Below, piece by piece: positions 26,201 through 37,512 of a stretch of 64,000 bases of DNA. The notes beneath the pieces are model-generated. The model had not been told where the DNA came from. It made no database searches and saw only the letters and a program-made list of their open reading frames with translations. Made by a program: the position numbers and the translations under genes. How positions within the stretch are numbered: position 1 is the first letter of the stretch; every line of letters starts with the position of its first letter. This DNA comes from Cocos nucifera (lineage: Eukaryota > Streptophyta > Magnoliopsida > Arecales > Arecaceae), in the NCBI GenBank assembly GCA_006176705.1, contig QRFJ01000303.1, forward strand, positions 806,001 to 870,000, written 5' to 3'.

Positions 26201-29200
26201 GCTAGGTGATATATATATTTAGATCAAGACTTATTAAATGTATTTGCACATGATGTTGAACTTTTAAGAAAATAGACAGATAAAAATGAGACAAAAAATG
26301 GATGGGGTTGAACAATCATAGGGACAATATCTAAGCCCGTGCATACATAGGTCAAAACATGAAATCCATCATGCATGAAGTAGGAAAAAAAGGTGGGACC
26401 ATACTAGCTTTTCATGAATCATCTTCAATCTAATCAAGATGGCTTCACCCCTACTTATATGAACCACTATAACTTTAACCCTCAAAACTACACTTATCCT
26501 AGCCTTTGTCAACAATAACAGTCAAGATCTGTAAATTAAGGCATCATTTGGCATCATTCATTTTTTGTCTATCTCCAAAAATAACAAAATGGAAATTCTT
26601 CTTCTGAATTTTTGTCTAAATTTTTAAAAGTATATGCTTATTATAGTCAATTATTTTTAAACATGAAAAATGACAATTGTGGTGGTCGCAGTGATGTAAA
26701 TGGCGAGGATGGCAGCAATAATGGTAACAGCGGCAGCAATGGCAGTGTTGGTGATGGGAATGGAGACAATGATGACAAAGACAACAAAGGCAATGGCGGC
26801 AAAGACAACGATGGTGATGATGGTGGTACCAACAATAGAAATAAAAAAACATGAGTTTATTATTGTTGAAAGTACTAAAAATAAGAATTTTTATTTTGAT
26901 TTTCCTAGAAATAATAAAATTGACTTTGGGAAAAAAAGGGAACAATAGCATCAAACATGCTTGATTATCTCAATTTCTTTGTTTGTACCTTTAAAAATAG
27001 GAAGCAAAAAATAAAAGCAATGCTAAGTAGGGCCTAAGTTTATGAACAAAGAAACAACAAATAGGATGTATGTTTCATCTCCCATCATAACATATGCAGG
27101 CCACAATAAAGTTGGTATAAACATCCATGTTTGGTGTTTCTAGCATGCCCAAAAAGGGTATCAAATTGTATATTGGAGAGCTAAAATTCCATCTCAAGCC
27201 TCAAAATATGACCCCTAAAAGGTATTACCATAACTAGACAAAAATAAACAAATTGATTAAACCATAAACTAAAACTATATATACCTTAACTATTACTTTT
27301 TAATTGGCAGGGGTGACCTAACCTTGCATATATAAAGGCCGTGATATCATGTCTTGATTAAAATAGTACTTTTGAGTATAACCCATGACATAAAAACGAA
27401 TTCTCATTGATGATCGTTTCACATCCAAATGCATATTATTGTCATTCACAATCATAGATCATCAGAAAATCACATTGCAGACTTAGTTGTCTCATTAAAA
27501 GCTGGATCCCTATCTCTTACTATATTGCACATGCAACTTGTAACATACCAAAGGCTTAATTTACAGCATAAGATTTTAAAAAAAAATTATAAGAAAAACA
27601 GGTTTGAAGAGGAAACTCGGATATAAAATCCCTATTACCCATTAATAACTAGCACACGACAATAACATAGGTCAGTCAAAGCTGAGTAATGAATTTTGAC
27701 CTATCCCACGGAAAGTTGATATATAGCCCTATCTTGGCAGCACTATGAATGCCAAATGTGCTAAGCATTCTGCCTGCCCCATCACAGCATGATGTTCCAT
27801 TGCATTCACTACAAAATCAAGCCATCATCCCAAAATGTAAGGGCATATTTGCAGCCCACCTCCATAGCATACCTCATTAAAGGACATTCTCCAGTAAAGA
27901 TACCGACAAATATTTTCATCAATTGAAATCCCAGAATAAAAGGACTAGAAAGCAAGAAGGATAACTGTTACGAGGTCTTTAAAATTTTGTTCCAACCACA
28001 TGACTTCTAGCATTGCAGATGGAAAGTATTGAAAAAGAAGTACCAGGTCACAATTATCCAGAGCTCCACTTAAGACTTGGGCAACTCAAGAATAAATTTG
28101 ATTATTCCACATGCAAGAAATCTAAGTGTGCAAACATCAAAATTTAAGAATAAATTGCATCAAGGAAACTAGGAACAATTACCATTCCAGGGCCCTCAGT
28201 ACATGGCCCGCCAACCAAAGCTATGATGCGAGCCCCAGTGCCAGGCATGCAAGCTCCGAGTAAGCCAGCTGCAACACTGAGAGCAACCCCCGTGCAACGG
28301 CGAGGCCGGTTTCCAGCTTCCACCGGCCACTGATCCGTCTGAAGCTCATCTAACAACTGCAATAAGTGGCAAAACCAGTCTTTTTCTAAGAAAATAATTT
28401 TTTACGGGGATAAATAAAAAGCGCGTTCGGTAATCGTTTTCTGGGGCGTGCGGACACGCATAGACATATCCATCAGCCAAACAACAGTCGGTGGGAAGAG
28501 AGATAAAAGAAGAATCTCACCGCATTAAGAGTATATTCACAATCGGAGGCCGGGAGCAGGAACCTGTTCACAGACCCAGAAGGATGCAATCCGTTGGCCT
28601 GGGGCCCCGCCTTTGGATACCCAGCGGCCCCGGCGGCACCAGGGCGAATACCGGCGGAGGAGAGGCCGAGTTGATCCAAGATCTGCTCCTTGGATATCTC
28701 CTTGGTGCCGCGGAAGACGTAAATCTTGGACAGATCGGAAAAGCCGAGCTCGTGGAGGTGGACCTGGGTGCCGAAGGTAACGAGGCCGACGAGGGCGTGG
28801 TCAGGGAGGAGGCCAAGGGCACGGCGCATGGCGGACTTGACGAATCCCAGCTCCTCCTCGATAAGGCAGGTGTCGAGGACGAAGAGGAAGATGGGGGCCG
28901 GGACGGCGGCGGCGGCGGCGGCGGCGGCGGAGGCGTCGAGGGACGGTGGAGCGTACTCGACAGTGGTACACTGGGGATAGAACTCGCCGGGGACGTTGGT
29001 CTCGCTGATGGCGGCGTAGTGCGGCGGGAAGTGGTTGCGGGAGAAGCAGATGGGGCAGATCCAGATCTTGGCGGCGAAGTCGACGCGGGCGAACGGGTTA
29101 AGGACGGCGGCGCAGGGGGGCTTGCACCGGAGCGGCGCGTAGGGGAGGACGAGGAGGGAGGGAGAGGCCCGGATCGGGGCGATACACGCCGCCACGGGGA

Positions 29201-29327
29201 TCACGCACTTGCTCGCCTCCACCTTGGATCGGGGCCACGCGTTCCACGTCATGCGGACGCCATCTGGGCCGTCGGGATCCGCCACCGCCGCTCCTGCTCC
29301 GCCGCCACCGGCCAGGTCCGCCGCCAT
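11182..29327 (-). CDS. SEC23: COPII coat GTPase-activating protein SEC23
   Basis: SEC23 is the inner COPII coat subunit. With SEC24 it binds SAR1-GTP on ER exit sites and stimulates GTP hydrolysis during ER-to-Golgi vesicle formation; it acts on the cytosolic face and has no signal peptide. Exons on the minus strand: 29327-28521, 28356-28183, 21617-21456, 18137-17995, 16484-16409, 16309-16137, 16051-15970, 14701-14624, 14186-14025, 13949-13686, 11809-11705, 11328-11182. They sum to 2373 bp, 790 codons plus stop, with GT-AG junctions and intact phase throughout. Visible landmarks: GVRMTWNAWPRSKVEASKC (residues 23-41), zinc finger (C68, C72, C91, C94), trunk (LVGLVTFGTQVHLHELG), CTGVALSVAAGLLGACMPG, FDATRWLDRSLIRLCSRFGD, and the gelsolin-like end with LLLDAYFSVVIFHGMTIAQW. 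Length is that expected of the family. An alanine run from GCG/GCC codons lies in exon 1. All landmarks are intact, so it is predicted functional. The start is the first ATG in frame after the GC-rich leader. Confidence 0.97.
11705..11809 (-). CDS. SEC23: SEC23 exon 11 (residues 708-742)
   Basis: 105-bp exon encoding AFAQLLQAPQDDAQMIIRDR through VICDQHGSQ, between CCTACAG and GTCTGT. Confidence 0.94.
11810..13685 (-). other. SEC23 intron 10 (1876 bp)
   Basis: AT-rich intron with no recognised repeat. Open stretches inside it have no splice-compatible coding content. Confidence 0.8.
13686..13949 (-). CDS. SEC23: SEC23 exon 10 (residues 620-707)
   Basis: 88 codons from VFNNSPDETAYFRMLLNRES to YQNQPEHQ, spanning the start of the gelsolin-like domain. 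Flanked by CTGCAG and GTAAAT. Confidence 0.95.
14025..14186 (-). CDS. SEC23: SEC23 exon 9 (residues 566-619)
   Basis: Encodes EEFDATRWLDRSLIRLCSRF through FMFNLRRSQFVQ, the helical domain. After TTCCAG, before GTGAAA. Confidence 0.95.
14624..14701 (-). CDS. SEC23: SEC23 exon 8 (residues 540-565)
   Basis: 78-bp exon encoding ELVEGFDQETAAVVLARYIS and LKMEME. It is flanked by TGTGCAG and GTAAAC and is too short and ATG-poor to show as an open reading frame on its own. Confidence 0.94.
14702..15969 (-). other. SEC23 intron 7 (1268 bp)
   Basis: Unremarkable apart from a C-rich part on the plus strand near 15540-15730. No coding sequence recognised. Confidence 0.8.
15970..16051 (-). CDS. SEC23: SEC23 exon 7 (residues 512-539)
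   Basis: After CCTGCAG. Encodes YQNPEGQMRLRVTTITRRW through SANTE, before GTTAGT. Confidence 0.94.
16137..16309 (-). CDS. SEC23: SEC23 exon 6 (residues 455-511 plus 2 nt)
   Basis: Encodes KGALCADTVVGQGNTTSW through NPQLYIQFLT. The donor AA|GTATCA was chosen because it restores phase with exon 7. Confidence 0.93.
16409..16484 (-). CDS. SEC23: SEC23 exon 5 (residues 429-454)
   Basis: Short 76-bp exon after TTCCAG. Completes the split Asn codon and encodes GTLEINCSKDIKIQGVIGPC followed by TSLEK, part of the beta-sandwich region. Confidence 0.94.
16485..17994 (-). other. SEC23 intron 4 (1510 bp)
   Basis: AT-rich, ordinary intron sequence with no recognised repeat or coding segment. Open stretches inside it have no domain and no splice fit. 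Confidence 0.8.
17995..18137 (-). CDS. SEC23: SEC23 exon 4 (residues 382-428 plus 2 nt)
   Basis: Encodes VGVAEMKVAVERTGGLVVLA through SLGLSF. Ends AA before GTGAGT, so the next codon is split across the intron (AA|T, Asn). Confidence 0.94.
18294..18363. repeat. CT/GT/GC compound microsatellite
   Basis: Runs from CT units through GT units into alternating purine-pyrimidine GCGTGCGCGC sequence, inside SEC23 intron 3. The alternating part could adopt left-handed DNA; that is inference. Confidence 0.9.
19425..19620. repeat. Polypyrimidine-polypurine switch with 15-bp C run
   Basis: The plus strand is pyrimidine-rich from about 19425 to 19549 (ending with 15 C at 19535-19549) and purine-rich from about 19550 to 19618 (GAAA and GAA units). 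It lies in SEC23 intron 3. Confidence 0.7.
21456..21617 (-). CDS. SEC23: SEC23 exon 3 (residues 328-381)
   Basis: Encodes IVSKDLSEPVRSHKDLDKDA through LDLFASALDQ. Flanked by TTGCAG and GTTTGT. 54 whole codons. Confidence 0.95.
23085..23700. repeat. Three degenerate ~180-bp tandem units
   Basis: Each unit has CCTCC-rich sequence, a CTATCCTCCAACGATG-like phrase, CCATCC, AACAATGA and a CT tract, followed by a TCGAATGG motif and CCTCATGAAGCC or CCTCATAAAGCC. The units lie at about 23120-23290, 23291-23460 and 23461-23650. Confidence 0.65.
23229..23285. repeat. CT microsatellite, 57 bp
   Basis: Pure CT run inside the first unit of the intron 2 tandem array. It produces the spurious Ser-Leu and Arg-Glu reading frames on the two strands. 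Confidence 0.97.
25396..26092. mobile_element. Candidate non-autonomous inverted-repeat element
   Basis: The left end AGACCTGTGCAACTCCAGCT and the reverse complement of the right end AGACCTATGCATCAGCT share an AGACCTRTGCA start. Both halves are rich in GGGCC/GGCTTGGGC-type words in opposite orientation. Low-confidence element in SEC23 intron 2. Confidence 0.35.
26690..26850. repeat. Imperfect GGC/GAC/AAC trinucleotide tract
   Basis: Low-complexity trinucleotides give Gly/Asp/Asn-rich, Met/Ala-rich or His/Cys-rich translations in different frames. All are likely non-coding in the middle of SEC23 intron 2. Confidence 0.8.
28183..28356 (-). CDS. SEC23: SEC23 exon 2 (residues 270-327)
   Basis: Begins after TTGCAG, ends ATG before GTAATT. 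Encodes LLDELQTDQWPVEAGNRP and the CTGVALSVAAGLLG trunk segment. 58 whole codons. Confidence 0.95.
28521..29327 (-). CDS. SEC23: SEC23 exon 1 (residues 1-269)
   Basis: GC-rich exon encoding the N-terminus, the zinc finger (CKPPC ... CPIC) and the first part of the trunk domain with an alanine tract. It ends at GCG before donor GTGAGA. Confidence 0.95.
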
Positions 29328-32222
29328 CGTCGCGGTCGTGGTGGTAGATCGATCTTGGGTGCTCGCTCCGGCTGCCTCGTCGGTTATGGCAGGAGGTGGG
29401 GGCGGGGGGTGTGTGGAGGCTTCGCGTAATCGCGTCGGTGAATACAGAGTTGTGTTGGTGGGGCTCTCGGGTGGGCCGCCGGGGCTTTATTTGGATCCAG
29501 TTAAGGATGGGTCATGCACTCTAGCGGACTGTAATAAAGCCCTCCATCACAAGAAGACCTCCAGATGTTCTCCTAATTGCCCTCGATTGGGTTAGGGGTC
29601 GATCAGAAATCCGATTCGGCTGAAACATGATAGATTTTATCCGATTTATTTAAATTCAGAGATGAATATAAGGATTAAATATAATATTTAAAAATGTTTG
29701 AGTCGAATAATAGTATGCTTCACATATAATATAATCTAAATCTATCTTGCTCACCAACGATGGAAGTCATCTCCCTTTTTTACTAAAAAAATTATTATTA
29801 TTAAAATTTATAAAATATATATATATTTTTAAAATTATAATAATTAATTATTTTTATTTATTTTATATTTAAATTTTTAATTAGTTTGATTTATATGTCA
29901 ATTATTTTTTATTAAAATATATTATAGTGATTAATGTATATTGAGATTCTTTTAATCCCAATTGATAAAAAAATAAATTATAATTTTTATTTATATAGTG
30001 GTGACATCTTATTGATGACAGGTGGTTAATGAGCATAATTTAAGAAAAATATGTCGCTCATCCTTTCTTACCTGAGAGAGTGCAGTGGAAGAAAAAAAAA
30101 AATTGAAAAAAAAATATATATTATAAAAATTATGAGTGGACTCTATTTTCAAGATCAGGGTGAGTATTATTGTAGCCTTTCTCCAGTAAATTAGTCGGCT
30201 GAAAGCTGAGTGCGATGGATAATAGATACCTAAAAAAAAATCTTTTTGTCCAAAGTACGATGAGGAATCTTTTGATGATTAAGTTAATCAAAGAAAAAAA
30301 ATTGCTTAAAAATATCAATGATAAGAATGGAAGCTTATAGTATAAAAAGTTTACTAAGTATCTCTTAACTTATCGATATTTATATGACTGTATAACGTAC
30401 ATAGATGATTATTATATAGATAGTTAATATTTTTATTGAATAATCATCATGTCATTTTGAGTAAGTAGCCGATCAAACATTGAATATCGTGAGAAACAAT
30501 CTGCTAAATAGCAAGTATCTCCAGGGAGTCGAATCAAATCTGGTAAACATCGACTTGATCAAAATTATAATATTTAGTCGATGAAAATCTATTGGTATTA
30601 GTCGGGAAGTTTTTTTAATTTTAATTGGTTGTTCATCAACTCAAGTCGAACTGGGTCTCTCGATTTTTCATTCGGCATGTAGATGGAAAAGGACCAGTTA
30701 TCGTGATCTTTGCGGGTCTGGAGGCGAGGCGAGAGAATAGTCGGCTTAGAGGATCCTACCCCAACAAGGACCATGCCTATTTCCATTCCCCTCTTGGTCG
30801 ATTGGGTTGAGTTCAGATCTGCGTGCTGGTGGCTGTTTTCTCCAGCGTCGAACGTATTTGTTCTCGGTTGAACATCTTGCACCTTGATCCGTCAACTCAT
30901 ACTTTGATGCGCCATTAATGTATGGAAAACCTAAACATCAAAAGAGCCAGAACGCCCACTCGAACTTCTGTGGGTTCGATGCCCCTCCGTCCATGCTGAA
31001 TCATACCGGGATTCGGTGCTCATATCGGTCAAGTTAGGGAGTCATCATCTCTCTTAACAAAACAATGTGCTCTGCAATTTACGAGATCTTTCTTGTGGGA
31101 AAACTTTATAGGAGTCGGAATTCCTGCAGAACCGTTTGGATGATTCGAGGCCAGGCCAGTTGTACCTGATTCTTGATGACGAGTCTGTGGTTGTATTGAT
31201 TACATTGATGTACCATAGCTACGTTTGTCATTTGTTGGGGACCTTGATCATGATTCCCCATCTCAGAATTCGTTGCATTAATGCATCTGCAGGTTAGTGG
31301 CATAAAGACATAGATATTTTTGTTTAAAGGGCCCTTTTCCAAATTGTTGAGGTGCTTTGAGTGTTTCATTTGCATGCAGATGATATTTTTAAGGAAACCA
31401 TAGTGCTTCAGTCGTGGACAGTGAGAATATCCACCCTTCCCCTCTGACTGCAATGCAGGGGTGATGTAGATCGGCTAGGCTTAGGGGTGATGTTGAACTG
31501 CAGGCTGTTATCCTTCAGCACCCTCTTGTAGAGGCACCCTTAAACACAAAGGTGAATTTTCCCTGTATTCAAATGCTAAAAAGGATCACATGAACCATAC
31601 AAAGTAGAAGGAAATAGATGCTGTAGGATATCATGAATCAGTGTACCTAACAACTGAGGAAGAAATGTATTGCATTATCAACTTATCAAAGCTTTAGGTC
31701 TGGACTCTGGAGGGTGGGGGAAATACATGCCTTCTTTTAATATAAACAAATTTTTGTAAACAAATTTCTTTAATGATTAAAAATGTCAGATTGCTCTAAA
31801 CATCTATTTTTTTTTTTTATCAAAACGGCAACAAGAGTTCAATATAATCATAAACAATATGGTAGTGTTATGTGCTACAGCTTGCTGATTCCATGGCATC
31901 TAATTATGTCAACATGCTTACGATTGTTGATTTATGGGGGTGGGTGTGTGTGCGTGTTACAAAATAGTTGCCATCATTCTTTTGTGTAAACTGTTTATCA
32001 CATCTCGTTGTGCTCTTGCTGGTGGTGTTGCTGATTAATCATTGCATCTAGTATCATGCTTTAAAGGGCTTTTAAGTTAGTTCTTGATTCTGCACGAGTT
32101 TCCAAGAATTACTTATTCTTTCCTGAATAGGGTGAGACACTATCTGGTATTATGGTCAACAATGTTTCTTAATTTAACGTTCTAAGTTCTAACTATGCGT
32201 TCCAAGGTGGTAATCTGCAGGT
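29328..32222. promoter_or_regulatory. Divergent intergenic region of SEC23 and the mutase-like locus
   Basis: SEC23 transcribes leftward from this region and the mutase-like pseudogene rightward, about 2.9 kb between the two start codons. The first ~150 bp next to SEC23 are GC-rich and probably 5' UTR and promoter. The middle (29600-30500) is AT-rich. A 5' UTR intron for the mutase-like gene is plausible because CTGCAG precedes its ATG by two bases; a donor candidate is AAG|GTGAAT near 31549. Open stretches at 30598-30882 (minus) and 31106-31453 (minus) have no recognisable domain. Confidence 0.4.
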
Positions 32223-32282
32223 ATGAACAGCAGTGCGAGTTTAAGTCTGTTTCCTTTGCACCGCTGCAAAACTCTACACCTG
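32223..32282 (+). pseudogene. Mutase-like exon 1 (20 codons)
   Basis: ATG follows CTGCAGGT. Encodes MNSSASLSLFPLHRCKTLHL and stops at CTG before GTTAGA. Confidence 0.85.
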
Positions 32283-32371
32283 GTTAGATTTAATTTAAAT
32301 ATGTTTCTCCGGCGCTTTTGCATAAAACACATTTTCTTACCTGCTTTTCTCTATCCAAATTACATTTGTAG

Positions 32372-32479
32372 GTTAGACACGCACAAGGAATTCATAATGT
32401 GGAAGGTGAGAAGGATCATAATGCATACTTATTGCCAGAGCTTTTTGATGCACACCTTACCCCTCTAGGATGGGATCAG
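32372..32479 (+). pseudogene. Mutase-like exon 2 (36 codons)
   Basis: After TTTGTAG. Encodes VRHAQGIHNVEGEKDHNAYL and on to LTPLGWDQ before GTACTA. The RHA histidine is the phosphate-accepting residue of the superfamily. Both splice sites are intact. Confidence 0.88.
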
Positions 32480-35400
32480 GTACTAGCAGATGTTTTGTGG
32501 TCATACAAAAGGATTGCATAATATACCAGAGTTCCCTGTTTCACTTTATTTTACTGTTCATTGCTTGTTTATGTAGTGTTTTGCATAAAGAAATTGAGTG
32601 GCAATTCACATGTCAAGTATTTGTTATTTATTGATATTTTTTATTTTTATTTTGAAATTTTTTGAAAGAATTTCAACACATGGTTGTTTCTAAATTTACA
32701 AGAAATCAAACCTGATTTATGTCCTGTCATTTAATATGATTTACAAAGCTTGATCCGTTTAAAATCATTGATGCTCTAACATTGAACAATCGTGTCTTGG
32801 CTTTCCTACTGCTAATCAATTGGCAACATTGTGACTAACAAAAGATCAGCAACACATAGAAGACAGAAATGTTTCTTGAGGCTGTCATGTGCTGTTTATT
32901 ATGCAAAATTGCGCCCAGCAATATTTTGCAAGGAGTTCATGCAGCTATAGTCAGATGAATTTTCTATTGTGTTTTGGTGTCATGTAGGGGTGTCTTACTA
33001 TGGACCAATGAAATCCAAAAATTGTGATGTGATTCATTTTTGAATGAAAAGAAACTGTGGCAATTCCACATCCCTCTTCCACATCATCTTTTCTACTGTT
33101 CATTCTTCTTTTCCTTGCATTGGCTGTAGGGCTAGTGTTTGAATTGCAGAGATCTGAAGCACAAAGAGGATGACTTCATAAAGCATTATTTTAATTGACT
33201 TGGAATAGATAAGTTAGATAGTGCTAAAAGGATATTAATGGTGATCAGATTTACCATCTACCTAATGTGTTTTTTTCACTAGAGGAGACCAAAGCACTAG
33301 CTAGTTGTAAAATTCTTTGATTGTAACAGAAAATGGTTAGTTAGGAAAAGCAATTCCAGAATTGACAGATGGTGCTGCTAAAAGAATAGATCTCTTTGTC
33401 TTACCATTATATGTTTGGATAGAAGTATTGCCACCGGGCATGCTTTGGAGTGACAGATATGGAGTGGATTTTCTAAGAAACTTAATGATTCATTATTAAT
33501 CATCAACCATTTTTGAAGCTATAAACCTTGCTATCTTATAAAACATTTACATTATAAGTACCACTATAATTTAACAATTGCATGTGATTAATTACCTCCT
33601 TGAATTCTTTAAGTATCTTTATACCAATGTTAAACAAAAATATGGAATGGAACCATCATGGTGTTAACTTAAATCTACAATAAAAAAAAGGAAATTAAGC
33701 AAATCAATTTACCTTTAATATCAGGAATGATAGTTGCTACTGTTCATCAAGTTTCTTTTCTTTGTATTTGATTTATGTTACTGTGTGCATCTGAATTTTT
33801 TTATAGGCTTTTAGTTGTCAAGTTCCCCTCCTGAGAAATTTTATTGAATAATGCCATATTTTATTTTCAAATGCCAGTTCATCCTGATCCATCTTCCTGC
33901 TCAAAAAGTAAACTTGGCCATAACTGAAATGTAAAATCTATTTTCACAACCATGATCTATAAGAGGCAATGGGCATGGCTTTAATGGATATGGATATATA
34001 GCATAGGAATCTAAAGGTTAAGCTGCAGAAAGGAGGATAACTAGAGTGTCTTAATTTCTTCTTAAAATGGTAAAATGATTTTGGGATCTGGAAGTGTAAT
34101 CAACATGCACCAGTGGGAGTCAAATAAATGGGCTTTCTTATGATGCCTTTTTATTATTGATCTGAACAAATCTCTATCTATCTCTTTGATTGCATGAAAG
34201 CAATTCATGTTTATTCTTTAAATAGTTCTAGAATGAAAGAAACACAAGCAATGCTTTCAAACCATGGAGAGTGTCAGCTTGGGTAGAAGCCTGTGTAAAA
34301 GCCTGGATTCTAAGATTCTTTCTAAATTCCTACAAAACAGATCAGATGAATAAGAATAAAAAGATTATTACATATAAACTCGAGAATTCTGATTTCCACT
34401 ACTGTAATCCATCTATGGCATGTTCAATAAAATATAAGTGTTAGTTTATCTATCCATTCATCCACCATCATATGAGCCTATGTGATAATGTGATATTCTA
34501 GTTTGTTGTATAGCATGCATGAAAATTTAGGCCTACAGGACAAATGTAAATCTGTTCACATTGATACTAGATATACCAAGGATTTATATAAGTGTGTACT
34601 GGTCCATACTTTCTGTGCTGGTAAAGCACCAGTACTAGCATGTTCCCCCTTGGCACCATACCAACACTTGGTTATCACATCCTTTTTTTGGCTTTCCCAA
34701 GAGGCAAGCTGTGTGTCGGTACCATGCCATCCCATACTGGTAAGATACTGGTTGGGGTACTGCTACTGATACTTTGGACCCTGAGACATACTCTTGGTCA
34801 TGCTTGATATTGCTGGTTTAAGCATGCCTGGCTTCAGGTTGCCCTATGTGAGCTGTTCAAGGTATTGCACAAAGGCTTCTTAGTGGAAATCTGCAGCTTT
34901 TTTACTATGGATCTAGAGAGGCCACATGAATCAGTGCAGCAGCTTGCACCCAGAGAACTACTTAAGTGCAGTGAAAAGATTACGGTTTCTAGGCCAAGGA
35001 CTCACTGATGTCCCAAAGATAGAAAACTAACTCTTAGTTAATACTAAAATCCATCAAAATCTTGTGACTTGTATCAAAATCATAATTTCTGTGCATATGT
35101 TCTTCCTAGAAATTTGAATACAACTTACCTGTCCAGACTCTGATTCTGGGGATCCTTGATAAGTTGTAAACAATAAGCCATCCAATGGCTTAGCTCAATT
35201 CCTGATTAATGATGGAATATGTTTGGCAATGAAAAATTTTGGCTGCTGCTTGCTTTCAAGCAACTAGAGTTAAATCTATTTCTAGTGAAGCTAGAACTCT
35301 GAATTGATTGCTTATGGTTTGACATATGAAATACATAACATAGGATTCAACTAAAACTAAAATTATCGTGCTTCTGTAGTTGTTGGCCTGATGCTTGAGC

Positions 35401-35653
35401 ACTTAGCTTTATGGTGCACTAGGCATTTTTGGTCTGTTAGGTGGTGTTTTAGCATTACTGAAAGGGAAAGAATGGGCCATTGTCAGGCCAAACATGATAA
35501 TTTGTTGCTCATATTGGTTTAACTTGTTAGCTTAGCTAATCTATTCAAACAACTAGTTAAAAAATGCATCATGTTCATGATTGACTTGTTATGTACTTCT
35601 TGCTTATTATTCTTCCCTACATGTTTGCTTATGATTGCGTGCCATTGTAATTG

Positions 35654-35733
35654 GTTGATAATTTGCATAAGCATGTTCATGCATGTGGGCTTGCTCAGAA
35701 GATTGATTTGGTTGTCACTTCCCTATTGCTAAC
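35654..35733 (+). pseudogene. Mutase-like exon 3, splice sites lost
   Basis: 80 bp encoding VDNLHKHVHACGLAQKIDLV then VTSLLL, in the phase needed between exons 2 and 4. The preceding dinucleotide is TG (should be AG) and the following is AT (should be GT). The expected Pro of SPLL is Leu. Confidence 0.82.
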
Positions 35734-36492
35734 ATATGACCTTTGCCTCCAATTCTTTACTATTATAAAATACCAAATTTTCATGCTGATTTTATGCAGT
35801 CGTTTATGCACTTATTTAGGATAATTTCCCAAAATCAGACATATACACATGTATGTCCTGTCAGTGGCTGATGTATACTACAGCCATGGGGGCCATGGCC
35901 CCTATAACTTTGGCGCCCCTCAAGTCCCACTCTTTGCCGTGCCCTGCTCCCAACCCAAGTCTTTGAAATTCTTGACCTTAACTACCTTATTGGCGACCCT
36001 TCCTGATTCTCATCCGCTTAAGTCTTCACTTCTCCGTAACTTCAACATGCAATCTTGGAGCAACATGTGGCTCTCGTATAAATTAAATACTTAAATTAAA
36101 CCACTGGAACTAGCATCCAAATTTTAGTCCTTCAAAAGGCCTACCATATGTATAAGAATGACATTATCTTAATTAAGAAAGTTTTAAAAAATTATCCAAT
36201 AAAATTGTTGGATATTATCTGAAGTATCCAGCTTCTTTCTTTGGGATTCAGTTTTACCAAACTTCCTTGGCTGAATTGAGTCAGTTGCCAAACATGCAAA
36301 GCTTGGAACCCAATTTTTCTTGTTGCTGGAGTTCTGTTTTCAAGCAGTTCCTCTGTAGATCCAATATGATTCTGTGCAAATTTGTTAGAAGCCTCTTTTT
36401 ATTTCCTTTGTAAAATATTCTTTTAAATTTATTCTTTCAAGATGTAGAAGTGGACTTTTTGGGGATGGTTGATGTTGTTGTTGTTGTTGTTT

Positions 36493-36495
<3 letters not shown>

Positions 36496-36530
<35 letters not shown>

Positions 36531-36540
36531 ATATATATAT
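36496..36540. repeat. TATC/AT microsatellite
   Basis: About nine TATC units followed by AT units, preceded by a short TTG repeat. Confidence 0.93.
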
Positions 36541-37512
36541 TGGTGAGTGATTAACATATTTTTGCATGTTTTTAATTTCTATTGATTGAAGGTCCATGGT
36601 TTTTCAAGATTATGATAATCAATGCCTTATTCATAGTTTAGAATTTAAATTTCTTTTGAACAATAGTGTTATATCAATAATTTTAATTTTGCATATTTTG
36701 TGTTATTAATTATATATTGAATAATTTGAATTGACTGAGATGGTTCGATTTAATTGTTTATAATTTTAATTTGTCAAGAAAACATTATACTTATGTCTTT
36801 TGACTTCATCTATATTAATGGTCTTGATTATTTCATGAATATCAAAATGATTATGAATATGATAAGTGTTCAAGCTTGCCCTCCTTGCATAGAAGTTGTG
36901 GCTTTGTCACTGTGTTGTATTTTAAAACTATTTGCCATATTAGAACGTTAGACATTCTGGAACTTCTTGTTCAAAATACTCTTAGCATCTCTAATGAAAA
37001 GCAATATATGTAATTATTGGATTCTAAATCACTAGATATTTCATTTTTATTGTTTAGGATTGAAGTGAACCGTATCATAAGCAATGTGTTTTGCAGTAGG
37101 ATTATTTGTATTATATATAGGTTGTGGTTCAACTAACATGTATTGGCATATATTGACTGCTATTGGCCAACACCATTATCTTGCCAATGCTTAGCAAGTC
37201 CTCTATGAAATTCATGAATAAACTTTTTATTTGCCATGTATCATTTGTATAACACATAGTTAACATGCTAATGCAAAATGGTTATTAAAACCTTTTTGAG
37301 TTTGAAATGCATGTCTGTGTCCCTTATTAGTCTCTAAATGATTTTTTAACAAGAGTTAATCTCCTAATTGTTAAGAAGTTAGCTTATAAGACGACCAAAA
37401 GGAGAAACTTATATCAAGAATATATGGTACTCATGGTAGAAACTTGAGAGACTCGTGGCACAAAGTGAACTTGTGATGGAAACTTGAGCAATAACTATGG
37501 GAAAGAAATTCT

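Larger units (their letters stand above)
21618..28182 (-). other. SEC23 intron 2 (6565 bp), repeat-bearing
   Basis: Largest intron of the gene. It contains a candidate inverted-repeat element with a CT-rich tandem array (23004-23796), a second candidate at about 25396-26092, and a low-complexity GGC/GAC tract at about 26690-26850. No exon-like sequence was found in it. Confidence 0.85.

Noticed and set aside
26612..26954. Asp/Gly/Asn-rich, Met/Ala-rich and His/Cys-rich open frames
   Set aside because: Overlapping frames of one low-complexity trinucleotide tract in SEC23 intron 2; no splice fit.
28491..29429. 312-codon open frame on the plus strand, Gly/Glu/Arg-rich
   Set aside because: It lies antisense to SEC23 exon 1, and its openness is explained by the GC-rich codons of that exon. 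No domain.
30960..31010. GGTTCGATGCC resembling a tRNA B box
   Set aside because: No cloverleaf, A box or acceptor stem at the proper distance.
31106..31453. 115-codon open frame on the minus strand upstream of the mutase-like gene
   Set aside because: No recognisable domain, no splice or promoter support.
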